Under the pieces are notes generated by a model. That model was given only the letters and a program-made list of their open reading frames with translations, had not been told where the DNA came from and ran no database searches. Shown here one piece after another: positions 31,381-39,883 of a stretch of 42,077 nucleotides of DNA. The stretch spans positions 1 to 42,077 of the forward strand of contig CAZVQC010000020.1 in the NCBI GenBank assembly GCA_964629225.1, given 5' to 3'. The translations under genes and the position numbers were made by a program. This stretch comes from RUG14199 sp964629225. GTDB lineage: Bacteria > Bacillota > Clostridia > Oscillospirales > CAG-272. Each line of letters begins with the position of its first letter. Within the stretch, counting starts at the first letter, position 1.

Positions 31381-32820
31381 ATGGACAAATCATCTCTCGC
31401 CCTTCTTTGCGATTATTACGAGCTCACGATGGGCAACGGCTATTTCAACACGGAGCTGAAAGACAAGTACGCATATTTTGACGTCTTTTACAGAAAGAAT
31501 CCCGACGGCGGAGGCTATGCTATTGCGGCAGGCCTTGAGCAGATAGCGGAGTATCTGAAAAACCTCTCTTTCACCGAGAGCGACATCGATTACCTTCGTT
31601 CGAGAAACACCTTTGCGGAGGATTTTCTCGACTACCTGAAGGACTTCCGCTTCACCGGTGACGTTTGGGCGGTACCTGAGGGCACCGTAGTCTTCCCTTA
31701 CGAACCGATCATCACCGTGAGAGCGCCCGTTGTGGAAGCTCAGCTCATCGAGACCTACGTATTGCTTCAGATCAACCACCAGTCCCTGGTGGCAACCAAA
31801 GCCAGCCGCATGACCCGTTCCGCCGACGGAAGACCCATATCCGAGTTTGGCTCACGCCGTGCCCACGGAGAATCGGCGGCGGTATTGGGAGCAAGAGCTG
31901 CATATATCGGCGGCTGCGCGGGAACTGCCTGCGCCCTTTCCGACAAGCTCTACAAAGTGCCTGCCGGCGGAACAATGGCTCACTCTTGGATCCAGCTCTT
32001 CGACGACGAATACAAGGCTTTCAAGGAGTACTGCCGTCTCTATCCGGACAACCCAACGCTCCTTGTGGACACTTATAACGTCCTCGAATCCGGCGTTCCC
32101 GCCGCGATCAAGGTAATAAAAGAAGTCCTGTGGCCCCAAGGCAAGCGTGCCTGCGCCATCAGGATCGATTCCGGAGACATCACCTACCTTACCAAGAAAG
32201 CACGAAAGATGCTTGATGAAGCGGGGCTCACCGAATGTAAGATCGTCATCTCAAACTCCCTTGACGAATACATTATCAAGGAGCTCCTCAACCAGGGCGC
32301 CCAGATCGACTCCTTCGGCGTCGGTGAGAGACTTATCACGGCAAAAAGCGATGCGGTGTTCGGCGGCGTCTACAAGCTTGTGGCAGTCGAGGACGGAGAG
32401 GGCATCCATCCGAGGATCAAAGTCAGCGAAAACATCGAGAAGATAACGAATCCTCATTTCAAAAAAGTCTTCCGCATCTACTCGAAGGAAACGGGAAAGG
32501 CGGAGGCGGACCTTATCTGCATCTTCGACGAGGACATCGACGAAACGAAGCCTCTTGAGATCTTTGACCCGGCCTACACGTGGAAGAAAAAGACCTTCAC
32601 AGACTACTATCTCAGACGGATGCTGATACCGATATTCCGTGCGGGAGAGCTCGTCTATGATTTCCCACCTCTTGATGAGGTCAGACGAAACTGCGCATTC
32701 GAGCTTGATACCATGTGGGACGAGGTGCTCCGCTTTGAGAACCCCCACAACTACTACGTGGACCTGTCCGACGAGCTTTGGGAACTCAAGAACCGCATGA
32801 TCGAGGATAAGAGAAGTTAA
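31381..32820 (+). CDS. pncB: Nicotinate phosphoribosyltransferase
   Basis: Protein of 479 residues that converts nicotinate and PRPP to nicotinate mononucleotide in the NAD salvage (Preiss-Handler) pathway. It begins SSLALLCDYYELTMGNGYF, the family's N-terminus, has the phosphoribosyl region SEFGSRRAHG and the later GVGERLITAKSDAVFGGVYKLV. The frame extends back to 31285, but the ATG at 31381 fits the family start and has GAGG about 8 nt upstream. It ends 1 nt before the U32 peptidase start, so the two are co-translated. Confidence 0.95.
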   Translation: MDKSSLALLCDYYELTMGNGYFNTELKDKYAYFDVFYRKNPDGGGYAIAAGLEQIAEYLKNLSFTESDIDYLRSRNTFAEDFLDYLKDFRFTGDVWAVPEGTVVFPYEPIITVRAPVVEAQLIETYVLLQINHQSLVATKASRMTRSADGRPISEFGSRRAHGESAAVLGARAAYIGGCAGTACALSDKLYKVPAGGTMAHSWIQLFDDEYKAFKEYCRLYPDNPTLLVDTYNVLESGVPAAIKVIKEVLWPQGKRACAIRIDSGDITYLTKKARKMLDEAGLTECKIVISNSLDEYIIKELLNQGAQIDSFGVGERLITAKSDAVFGGVYKLVAVEDGEGIHPRIKVSENIEKITNPHFKKVFRIYSKETGKAEADLICIFDEDIDETKPLEIFDPAYTWKKKTFTDYYLRRMLIPIFRAGELVYDFPPLDEVRRNCAFELDTMWDEVLRFENPHNYYVDLSDELWELKNRMIEDKRS

Positions 32821-32821
32821 T

Positions 32822-34072
32822 ATGGCTCAACACAGACCGGAGCTCCTGTCCCCCGCAGGAGACTTCGAAAAACTGAAGGCGGCGGTAAGATACGGCGCCG
32901 ATGCCGTCTATCTTGCGGGGACCTCCTTCGGAATGAGGACGGCGGCAGGGAATTTTGATACGGAAGAACTTGAGCGGGCGGTGGCATTTGCCCATGGGGC
33001 AAACGTCAAGGTCTACGTCACCGTCAACATAATGCCGAGAGACAGGGAATACCCGGAGCTTGAGGTTTTCATCCGTCGGCTTGATGCCATCGGAGCGGAT
33101 GCGGTCATCGTGTCCGATATCGGAGTTATGTCCCTTGTCAAGCGTGTTGCTCCCTCTCTTGAGATCCATATCTCAACACAGGCAAGCACGGTATCTGCCG
33201 AGGCGTGCCTTGCGTGGCACGAGCTTGGTGCAAAGAGGATAGTTCTCGCAAGGGAACTGACTCTTGAGGACATAAAAAGCATTCGAAAAAAACTTCCCGA
33301 CGAGGTGGAGCTGGAGGCTTTCGTCCACGGATCCATGTGTGTTGCCTACAGCGGAAGGTGCCTCCTCAGCCAGTACTTTATCGGCAGGGACGCCAACCAC
33401 GGTGCCTGCGCCCAGTCCTGCAGGTGGATCTACCGTGAAAAAGAGGAGAAATCCCTTGAGGTGGCGGAGGAAAAGCGACCCGACTTCTCGCTTCCGGTGA
33501 TAGAATCCGACGGTGACACATTCGTCATGTCCAGCAGAGATATGTGCATGATCGAGCACATCCCGGAACTTTGTGAGGCGGGCATCACCAGTTTCAAGCT
33601 GGAGGGGCGTGTCAGAAGCGCCTACTACACTGCGGTGGTGACCAATACCTATCGCATGGCCATCGATGCTTACGAAAAGGACCCGGCGGGCTACAGATAC
33701 GATCCCGCGTGGCTGAGAGAACTCTGCAGTGTCAGCCACAGAAAATACGACACCGGATTTTTCTTCGCTCCCCCTCATGAGAACGCCAACATAGTGGATG
33801 AGCCGGGCTACATAAGAGAAAAAGCCTACCTTGCCACTGCCATATCGGACAGTGACGGCGACGGCATCGCCACCTTCATCCAAAGGAACAAATTGAAGAA
33901 AAACGATGCGGTGGAGCTTTTGACGGTGGGGAACGTGGGACTTCCCTTCGCTGCGGAGGATCTGACGGATGAAGCAGGAGAAGCGATAGAGTCGACTCCC
34001 CATCCGGGGCAGATATTCCGCTTAAAATGTCCCTACAAAGTAAAAGAGGGAGACATTCTGAGGGGTGGCTGA
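32822..34072 (+). CDS. Peptidase U32 family protein (RlhA/YrrO-like)
   Basis: 416 residues. It opens with RPELLSPAGDFEKLKAAVRYGADAVYLAG, a typical U32 start, and contains the U32 signature EAFVHGSMCVAYSGRCLLS; more conserved cysteines follow (GACAQSCRW). Members are either collagenase-like proteases or iron-sulfur RNA-modifying proteins such as RlhA (23S rRNA C2501 hydroxylation) and the tRNA hydroxylase TrhP. The cysteine pattern fits the RNA-modifying branch, but subgroup assignment needs a tree. It is translationally coupled to pncB. Confidence 0.92.
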   Translation: MAQHRPELLSPAGDFEKLKAAVRYGADAVYLAGTSFGMRTAAGNFDTEELERAVAFAHGANVKVYVTVNIMPRDREYPELEVFIRRLDAIGADAVIVSDIGVMSLVKRVAPSLEIHISTQASTVSAEACLAWHELGAKRIVLARELTLEDIKSIRKKLPDEVELEAFVHGSMCVAYSGRCLLSQYFIGRDANHGACAQSCRWIYREKEEKSLEVAEEKRPDFSLPVIESDGDTFVMSSRDMCMIEHIPELCEAGITSFKLEGRVRSAYYTAVVTNTYRMAIDAYEKDPAGYRYDPAWLRELCSVSHRKYDTGFFFAPPHENANIVDEPGYIREKAYLATAISDSDGDGIATFIQRNKLKKNDAVELLTVGNVGLPFAAEDLTDEAGEAIESTPHPGQIFRLKCPYKVKEGDILRGG

Positions 34073-34111
34073 TGTCACCGTTCCTTCTATATCAGTATTT
34101 GAGAGGTAACG

Positions 34112-34984
34112 ATGCAAAGTTCTATCGGTATTATTGAATTGATCTACTCGATCCTTGCGGGAATCGTACAGGGTATCACCGAGTGGCTTCCCATCAGCTC
34201 CACAGGCCATTTGATCCTGCTTGACAGCATTTTAAACGTGGATCTGAGAGCTGAATTCGTTGAAATGTTCGACGTTGTCATCCAATTCGGCTCGATAATG
34301 GCAATAGTGGTGCTGTATTTCGGACGGCTCAACCCCTTTGCCCCGTCCAAAAGCGCAAGCGACAAGAAAAAAACGTGGAGCCTTTGGGGAAAGATACTTA
34401 TTGCGGCAGTTCCCGCCGGCATCATCGGAGTGCTCTTTGACGATCTTCTCTCCGCTACGGTATTTTCCGAACCCGGACGCAAGTTCGTAGTTGCCGGCGC
34501 CCTCTTTGTCTACGGAGTTCTGTTCATCATCATCGAAAGAAAGAACAAGGACAAAAAATACCGCATCGACGACCCGGAGAGCATCGACTGCATGACAGCC
34601 CTCGGAATAGGAGCGTTCCAGGTGCTGGCGCTGATACCGGGAACATCCCGCTCCGGCTCCACCATTATCGGTTCTACCGTTCTCGGAGTATCGAGAAAGG
34701 CAGCCGCGGAGTTTTCGTTCTTCCTCGCCATTCCCGTTATGCTGGGTGCTTCACTTCTCAAGATAGCCAAGTTCGTTGCAGAGGCGGGAGGCGGTATTGC
34801 AAATGCCTTCACCGGCGGTGAACTTGCGGTTCTTGCCATCGGAACGGTAGTGTCATTCTTAGTCTCCTTGGTAGCAGTCAAGTTCCTTGTGGAATTCGTA
34901 AGGCGCCACAGCTTCGAAGTCTTCGGATGGTACCGTATCGCCCTTTCCGTCTTGGTGGTGCTCTACTTTACGTTGGTAAAATAA
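34112..34984 (+). CDS. uppP: Undecaprenyl-diphosphate phosphatase
   Basis: BacA-type membrane phosphatase of 290 residues. The two catalytic motifs are present: GIVQGITEWLPISSTGHL (glutamate-rich motif, about residues 17-34) and PGTSRSGSTI (with the essential Arg/Ser). It dephosphorylates undecaprenyl pyrophosphate so that the lipid carrier can be reused for peptidoglycan and surface glycans. A cytoplasmic loop after the third helix holds a run of charged residues (SASDKKKTW). AGAGG is 6 nt before the ATG. Located 39 nt after the U32 gene, with a strong terminator after it. Confidence 0.96.
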   Translation: MQSSIGIIELIYSILAGIVQGITEWLPISSTGHLILLDSILNVDLRAEFVEMFDVVIQFGSIMAIVVLYFGRLNPFAPSKSASDKKKTWSLWGKILIAAVPAGIIGVLFDDLLSATVFSEPGRKFVVAGALFVYGVLFIIIERKNKDKKYRIDDPESIDCMTALGIGAFQVLALIPGTSRSGSTIIGSTVLGVSRKAAAEFSFFLAIPVMLGASLLKIAKFVAEAGGGIANAFTGGELAVLAIGTVVSFLVSLVAVKFLVEFVRRHSFEVFGWYRIALSVLVVLYFTLVK

Positions 34985-35015
34985 AACAGAGTCCGTCAAC
35001 ACGTCAGACAGACTA

Positions 35016-35048
35016 AGCCCCTTGACCGTTGGTCAAGGGGCTCTTTTT
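35016..35048 (+). terminator. Terminator of the pncB-U32-uppP unit
   Basis: Perfect 12-bp stem AGCCCCTTGACC (35016-35027) / GGTCAAGGGGCT (35031-35042), loop GTT, then CTTTTT. Rightward only; the convergent zinc-ribbon gene ends 28 bp away. Confidence 0.93.
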
Positions 35049-35075
35049 ATCATTATTATTTTAGCGCAATGGGGA

Positions 35076-35510
35076 TCAATCGTCGATCTCCTCGTCTGCA
35101 TCGCAGACCTCGGGGATCTCGGGCACATCCTCCGTTTCCTCCTCTGCCGCCATTTCGGGAAGCTTAGCGCCGCAGAAGGGACAGAATGAGTACTCATCGT
35201 CAACTGCCCGGCCGCATTTTTCGCAGACCACCTTGCCCCTGAGGGCAAGCCTTTTTACTTTGAGGGTCTCAAGCTGACTTTGAAGGTTCTCAACGGTTGC
35301 AACGTCGATGGTGAATTCATTCAATGCGGTCTCTCTGTCGAAGAGCTCGCAATACTTCTTGCCGATCTCAACGTAGACTCCCTTGATGAGGGACTTGGTC
35401 TCCTCGATCTCACTTGTCAGTTTTGCGATCTCAGCAAGGTCCTTGGTCTTCTTGACTGCGCTCTTGCCGGTCTTGGTTATCGTTCCTTTGATATCGTCCA
35501 TTATTGCCAT
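35076..35510 (-). CDS. Helical zinc-ribbon protein of unknown function
   Basis: 144 residues. The first about 90 are a long helix-rich region with heptad-like spacing (LTSEIEETKSLIKGVYVEIG; VENLQSQLETLKVKR). It is followed by a C4 zinc ribbon (CEKCGRAV...FCPFCGAKL) and an acidic tail of Asp/Glu. Such proteins are common and uncharacterised in Clostridia. The start at 35510 (MAIMDDIKG) follows AAAGGAG by 11 nt; an in-frame ATG at 35549 is upstream of that ribosome site and is rejected. An extended -10 promoter (TGG-TATCAT) lies about 35562. Confidence 0.78.
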   Translation of the reverse strand: MAIMDDIKGTITKTGKSAVKKTKDLAEIAKLTSEIEETKSLIKGVYVEIGKKYCELFDRETALNEFTIDVATVENLQSQLETLKVKRLALRGKVVCEKCGRAVDDEYSFCPFCGAKLPEMAAEEETEDVPEIPEVCDADEEIDD

Positions 35511-35756
35511 ACTGTCATACTCTCCTTTTAGTGAAATTTGCTGTCGCACCTCAGTTACTCATGATACCACAAAAAATGCCGCTTTGTGTGAATTTCGATT
35601 TAATTCCTTCCCCGAGGCGAAAAAAGAACTCCAAAACCGCTTCCAAAGATGGCATATAAAGCGCTTTTAAGGCGTTTTTCGGCCGTTTCTTTTTGAAGCG
35701 GTCTTTCCCTTGCTTCTCCCGTAACGGCGGCTAAAACACGCATCAATTGCCTTTAA

Positions 35757-35793
35757 AGAGGCAAGAGGCGGGGGCACCGATGTTGCCCCCGCC
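35757..35793 (-). terminator. Terminator of the EF-G-like gene
   Basis: Perfect 10-bp GC-rich stem GGCGGGGGCA (35767-35776) / TGCCCCCGCC (35784-35793). Leftward continuation is CTCTTGCCTCTTT, so the U-tract is imperfect. Confidence 0.65.
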
Positions 35794-35805
35794 AAATATT
35801 ACCGA

Positions 35806-37857
35806 TCATTCATCTGCCTCTGCCTGATGAGCTGCGATGATCTTCTGTGCTTCGTTGGAGGGAACCTCTTCGTAGTGGTCAAATACGAATGTGTATTTGC
35901 CGCGACCCTGTGTCATAGCCTTCAAAATGATAGTGTAGTCCATCATCTCGGCCTTGGGAGCCTCTGCTTCAACGATAGTGTAGCCTTTTCTCTTCTCGTC
36001 CGGATTCATTCCGAGAACTCTGCCGCGGCGCTTGTTAAGGTCGCCCATAACGTCACCGACCATGTTTTCGGGTACGGAGACCTTGAGCTGTCCGTAAGGC
36101 TCAAGAAGAACGGGACCTGCCTTGGGAAGACCCTCTTTGTAAGCGAGCTTTGCAGCCAGCTTGAAGGAGATCTCGTTGGAGTCAACGGGGTGGTAAGAAC
36201 CGTCATAGAGGTCAGCCGCCAGGTTAACTACCGGGTAACCTGCGAGAACGCCCTTTTGCATTGCTTCAAGAAGGCCCTTCTCAACTGCGGGATAGAATCC
36301 CTTCGGAACGCTTCCGCCGACAACGCTCTGAGTGAAGGTGAGTCCTTCCTCTTCGCCGTGGCTGAATCTGATCCTGACGTCACCGTACTGACCGGAACCG
36401 CCTGACTGCTTCTTGTGCTTACCCTGAACTTCAACGCTCTTCTTGATGGTCTCGCGGTACGCTATCTTGGGAGCTGCAGTAACGAGCTTAGTGCCGTAAC
36501 GGTTCTTCAACTTTGCAAAAATAACGTCAAGGTGGATATCGCTCATTCCGTAGAGAAGCATCTGCTTCGTCTCGGGATTGTTCTCGTAAATGATAGTGGG
36601 ATCCTCGTCAAGAAGTTTTGCGATTCCCTGAGTGATCTTATCCTCATCGCCCTTAGCGGCAGCCATGATAGCTTTGCACATATAAGGAGTGGGGAACTCG
36701 GTCTTCTTGTACCGGAACTCGCCGGAGGCAGCGAGGGTGTCGCAGGTCTTCGTAGCGGAGAGCTTCTGAACTACGCCGATATCGCCGCAGCAGAGTGAAT
36801 CCACCTCGATCTGCTTCTTGCCCTTCATTATGTAGATGTGACCGAACTTCTCGGCTGCGCCGCTGGTCATGTTCTTGAGAGTCATGTCCTTCTTGAGAGT
36901 ACCGTTCATGACCTTGAACATGGTCTGCTTGCCGAACTGATCCGCAACGGTCTTGAATACGAAGAGTGCGGTCTCGCCTTCGGGATCGATCTCCTTGGTC
37001 TCGCCGTTTTCCAGAGCCTCGCTGCCCTTTGCGGTGAAGCGGGGGAAGGACGCAACGATGGAGTTCATGAGGGTACGGACGCCCCAAAGGTTGGGAGCAC
37101 TACCGCAGTAAACGGGGACGATATCTCCGTGGATGAGGCCCTCATGGAGAGCGTTCTCAGCCTCTTCTGCCGTGATCTCCTCGCCGTCGAAGAATTTCTC
37201 CATAAGCTCCTCGCTCGTGCCGGCGATAGCCTCGTTGAGAGAATCCTTGTACTGGTCTGCGATGGTGTGGTATTCGTCCTTCATGGGGACTTCTTCTCTG
37301 TGTCCTCTCTCACCGAAGGAGAAGGCGTTCATATTGACAAGGTCAACGAACACGTTGTTTCCGACGGGAACGAAAACGGGGCAGAGAGAAGTTCCGAATT
37401 TTTCGTGAAGCTGATCGTACACTCTTGCGAAGCTCGCTTCGGGATCGTCGCACTTGTTGACGAAGAATGCACGGGGGAGATGAGCCTGCTCAACGTATTC
37501 CCATGCAAGCTCCGTACCTACCTCAAGACCTGCCTTGCCGTCAACGAGGATAACTGCTGCATCTGCCGCTCTGATACCCTCCATGGTGTCGCCTGCAAAA
37601 TCGAGATAGCCGGGAGTGTCAAGGATGTTGATCTTGTTCTCCTTCCACATTACCGACGCAACGGAAGTGGAAATACTGTAGCCTCTTGATATTTCCTCGG
37701 GATCGTAGTCACATACGGTGTTACCGTCTGTGGTCTTACCCATTCTGTCGATATCCTTTGACTCAAAGAGCATTGCCTCCGCAAGAGTCGTTTTTCCGCA
37801 TCCGCCGTGACCGAGCAGGCAGACGTTGCGGACCGTTTTGGTTGTAATGGTTGCCAT
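35806..37857 (-). CDS. EF-G-like translational GTPase (EF-G paralogue)
   Basis: 683 residues with all five EF-G domains. G1 is GHGGCGKTT (residues about 16-24) where canonical EF-G has AHIDAGKTT; G3 is DTPGYLDF, G4 is NKCD. Domain IV (YGDVRIRFSHG) and domain V (AEAPKAEMMDY) are complete. The GHGGCGKTT loop places it in the divergent EF-G-like (FusA-paralogue) group that coexists with true EF-G; these have been linked to ribosome recycling or stress in some bacteria. No rpsL/rpsG/tuf neighbours, as would surround a canonical fusA. Consensus promoter at 37939-37967 and strong ribosome site (AAAGGAGC). Confidence 0.92.
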   Translation of the reverse strand: MATITTKTVRNVCLLGHGGCGKTTLAEAMLFESKDIDRMGKTTDGNTVCDYDPEEISRGYSISTSVASVMWKENKINILDTPGYLDFAGDTMEGIRAADAAVILVDGKAGLEVGTELAWEYVEQAHLPRAFFVNKCDDPEASFARVYDQLHEKFGTSLCPVFVPVGNNVFVDLVNMNAFSFGERGHREEVPMKDEYHTIADQYKDSLNEAIAGTSEELMEKFFDGEEITAEEAENALHEGLIHGDIVPVYCGSAPNLWGVRTLMNSIVASFPRFTAKGSEALENGETKEIDPEGETALFVFKTVADQFGKQTMFKVMNGTLKKDMTLKNMTSGAAEKFGHIYIMKGKKQIEVDSLCCGDIGVVQKLSATKTCDTLAASGEFRYKKTEFPTPYMCKAIMAAAKGDEDKITQGIAKLLDEDPTIIYENNPETKQMLLYGMSDIHLDVIFAKLKNRYGTKLVTAAPKIAYRETIKKSVEVQGKHKKQSGGSGQYGDVRIRFSHGEEEGLTFTQSVVGGSVPKGFYPAVEKGLLEAMQKGVLAGYPVVNLAADLYDGSYHPVDSNEISFKLAAKLAYKEGLPKAGPVLLEPYGQLKVSVPENMVGDVMGDLNKRRGRVLGMNPDEKRKGYTIVEAEAPKAEMMDYTIILKAMTQGRGKYTFVFDHYEEVPSNEAQKIIAAHQAEADE

Positions 37858-37938
37858 AGTTAGCTCCTTTGCCTTTTATGAAAAGTTAATAAATCAAATC
37901 GATGAAAAGACGGCCTTCGCCGTGCACTAGTACCAATA

Positions 37939-37967
37939 ATTATATAATAAAAACCGTCCCATTTCAA
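37939..37967 (-). promoter_or_regulatory. Promoter of the EF-G-like gene
   Basis: Leftward: TTGAAA (37967-37962), 17 nt, perfect TATAAT (37944-37939). Confidence 0.8.
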
Positions 37968-38008
37968 TAGTTTTTAAAGAACTTTTATCAACTTGGCAGA
38001 TTATCCAA

Positions 38009-38030
38009 AACGGAAACCCGTTTTTTATGA
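38009..38030 (+). other. Hairpin upstream of the PTS gene
   Basis: AAAACGG/CCGTTTT hairpin with a T run (GTTTTTTATG), terminator-like rightward. No rightward gene precedes it and the promoter of the PTS gene was not found. 37968-38131 otherwise shows nothing clear. Confidence 0.35.
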
Positions 38031-38131
38031 AAAATCACTTGCTTTTCGGGCAAACTACCGAAAAGAGCCGCTGCAAAGGGAAAAACGGAAAGGAACCTTT
38101 TGACAGGCGGCAAGCGAAAGGCGGTGCAGTT

Positions 38132-39604
38132 TTGAAATTTTTGCAAAGGCTGGGGCGATCGCTGATGCTTCCCGTGGCGTGTCTTCCCGTGTGTGGCATT
38201 TTGATGGGGATCGGATATCTTCTCTCTCCCGCATCGGTGCAGGGAGGCGAGACCTTGGGGGTGCTCGGTTCCGTAGGCGGATTTCTCACGGAGGCGGGAG
38301 GTGCGATCATCGATAACATAGCGATACTCTTCGCCGTCGGAGTTGGCATCGGAGTCAGCAGGGAAAGCTCCGGTCACGGTGCGCTTTCGGCGCTTACGGC
38401 GTGGCTTACGGTGACGGTGCTGTTGTCCCCCGATGCCATCACGCTCTACTTTCCCTCTTGGGCGGAAAACGCCGGAAGGACGGCGGCGTTTGAAAAGATA
38501 CAGAACCCCTTCATCGGAATACTGTGCGGTCTTATCGGCGCCTTTTGCTGTGACAGGTTCGGCCGTGTGAAGTTTCCCGCCGCTCTCTCCTTCTTCGGGG
38601 GGAAGCGCTTTGCGGCAATATCCTCTGCCGTATCTGCCATTCTTATGTCACTTGTCCTACTGTTTCTGTGGCCCGTCACCTTCTCCCTTCTCACCCTTCT
38701 CGGAAGTGCCGTAGCCTCCCTCGGAGCGGCGGGAGCGGGGATCTACGCTTTTCTCAATCGCCTCCTTATCCCGACGGGGCTTCACCACGCTCTCAACAAC
38801 GTGTTCTGGTTCGATACTGCGGGACTTGGCGACCTGACTTATTTTTGGCAAGGCGCCACCGATGCCGACGTCTCCTGGAGCCTTGGCTCGTATATGTCCG
38901 GATTTTTCCCCTGTATCATGTTCGGTGTTCCCGGTGCGGCAGCGGCAATGATCCGCAGTGTGCCGAAGGAAAAGAGAAGAGGAGCCTTCGGGCTCCTCGC
39001 CTCCGGCGCTCTCTGCGCCTTCATAAGTGGGGTGACGGAGCCGTTTGAGTTCGCCTTCATGTTCCTCTCGCCCGGCCTCTACACGGTCTACGCACTCCTC
39101 TACGGTATCTTCACCTACGTCACCGTGGAGCTGGGATTCCGTGCGGGCTTCTCCTTCTCCGCAGGACTTGTGGATCTGATATTCTCATCCCGCCTTCCCG
39201 CCGCACAAAAAACATGGTTGATAATTCCCCTGGGGCTTGCGGCGTTTGCGGTGTTCTACGGAGCATTTTTCTTCATTATCAAAAGATACCGCATCAAGAT
39301 CCCAGGTTCAGACGGCGAAGAAACAAAATACGAAAAACGAAACGATACCGGCGGAAACAGCCTCGGCGGTGACTCCATTGCAAAAAAGATCCTCTCCCAC
39401 ATCGGAGGAAAAGATAACGTCGTCTCCGCGGGATGTTGCACCACAAGGCTTCGCATAGAAGTCAAAAACGAGGCGGCGGTAAAACGGGACCGGCTGCTCT
39501 TTGACGGCGTAAAGGGAGTGGTGATGCCGGGTGGAGGATCGGTACAGATCGTCATCGGACCTAACGTGGAGTTCGTCCTTGAGGATCTGAAAAGGCTGCT
39601 ATAG
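38132..39604 (+). CDS. PTS system EIICB component, glucose/N-acetylglucosamine type
   Basis: About 490 residues from the proposed TTG. EIIC membrane domain (about 1-380) starts FLQRLGRSLMLPVACLPVCGILMGIGYLL, and has GLHHALNNVFWFD and SGVTEPFEFAFMFLSPGLY, the substrate-pocket segments. Gly-rich linker, then the EIIB domain (about 410-490) with phospho-cysteine motif GCCTTRLRIEV. HHALNNVFWFD resembles NagE/MalX rather than PtsG, which favours an amino sugar or maltose-type substrate, but this is inference. No EIIA, HPr or EI gene is near, so it depends on partners elsewhere. The frame is open from 38027, but those 35 residues are unlike PTS; the TTG has AAAGG 9 nt upstream. Confidence 0.88.
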   Translation: MKFLQRLGRSLMLPVACLPVCGILMGIGYLLSPASVQGGETLGVLGSVGGFLTEAGGAIIDNIAILFAVGVGIGVSRESSGHGALSALTAWLTVTVLLSPDAITLYFPSWAENAGRTAAFEKIQNPFIGILCGLIGAFCCDRFGRVKFPAALSFFGGKRFAAISSAVSAILMSLVLLFLWPVTFSLLTLLGSAVASLGAAGAGIYAFLNRLLIPTGLHHALNNVFWFDTAGLGDLTYFWQGATDADVSWSLGSYMSGFFPCIMFGVPGAAAAMIRSVPKEKRRGAFGLLASGALCAFISGVTEPFEFAFMFLSPGLYTVYALLYGIFTYVTVELGFRAGFSFSAGLVDLIFSSRLPAAQKTWLIIPLGLAAFAVFYGAFFFIIKRYRIKIPGSDGEETKYEKRNDTGGNSLGGDSIAKKILSHIGGKDNVVSAGCCTTRLRIEVKNEAAVKRDRLLFDGVKGVVMPGGGSVQIVIGPNVEFVLEDLKRLL

Positions 39605-39715
39605 CCTCCTTTATCCCATTTTCCCTCCTCTTTATCGGTCCTGCTTTCGCCGCCAAAGGACCGTTTCGCCCCGCTTTCAACCCCGATGCCATCCGAGCAA
39701 CGGAGCTTTCAAAGC

Positions 39716-39747
39716 AAAAAAACGACCGACGGGTCTCCCCGTCGGTC
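39716..39747 (-). terminator. Terminator of the RNase Y gene
   Basis: Perfect 10-bp stem GACCGACGGG (39724-39733) / CCCGTCGGTC (39738-39747), loop TCTC, leftward T run (plus-strand A run 39716-39722). 137 nt beyond the rny stop; the rest of 39605-39883 shows nothing else. Confidence 0.8.
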
Positions 39748-39883
39748 TTGAGAGCGGTCTCGCTCGTGATTACTTCATAGCTCTATATACTGTATGATCA
39801 ACCGACCTTCGTCGGAATAGTATCGGCTCATGCGCCGTGGTCAAGCTATTAAAGAAGTTTTCGCCGTAATACCTTCGTATTTC

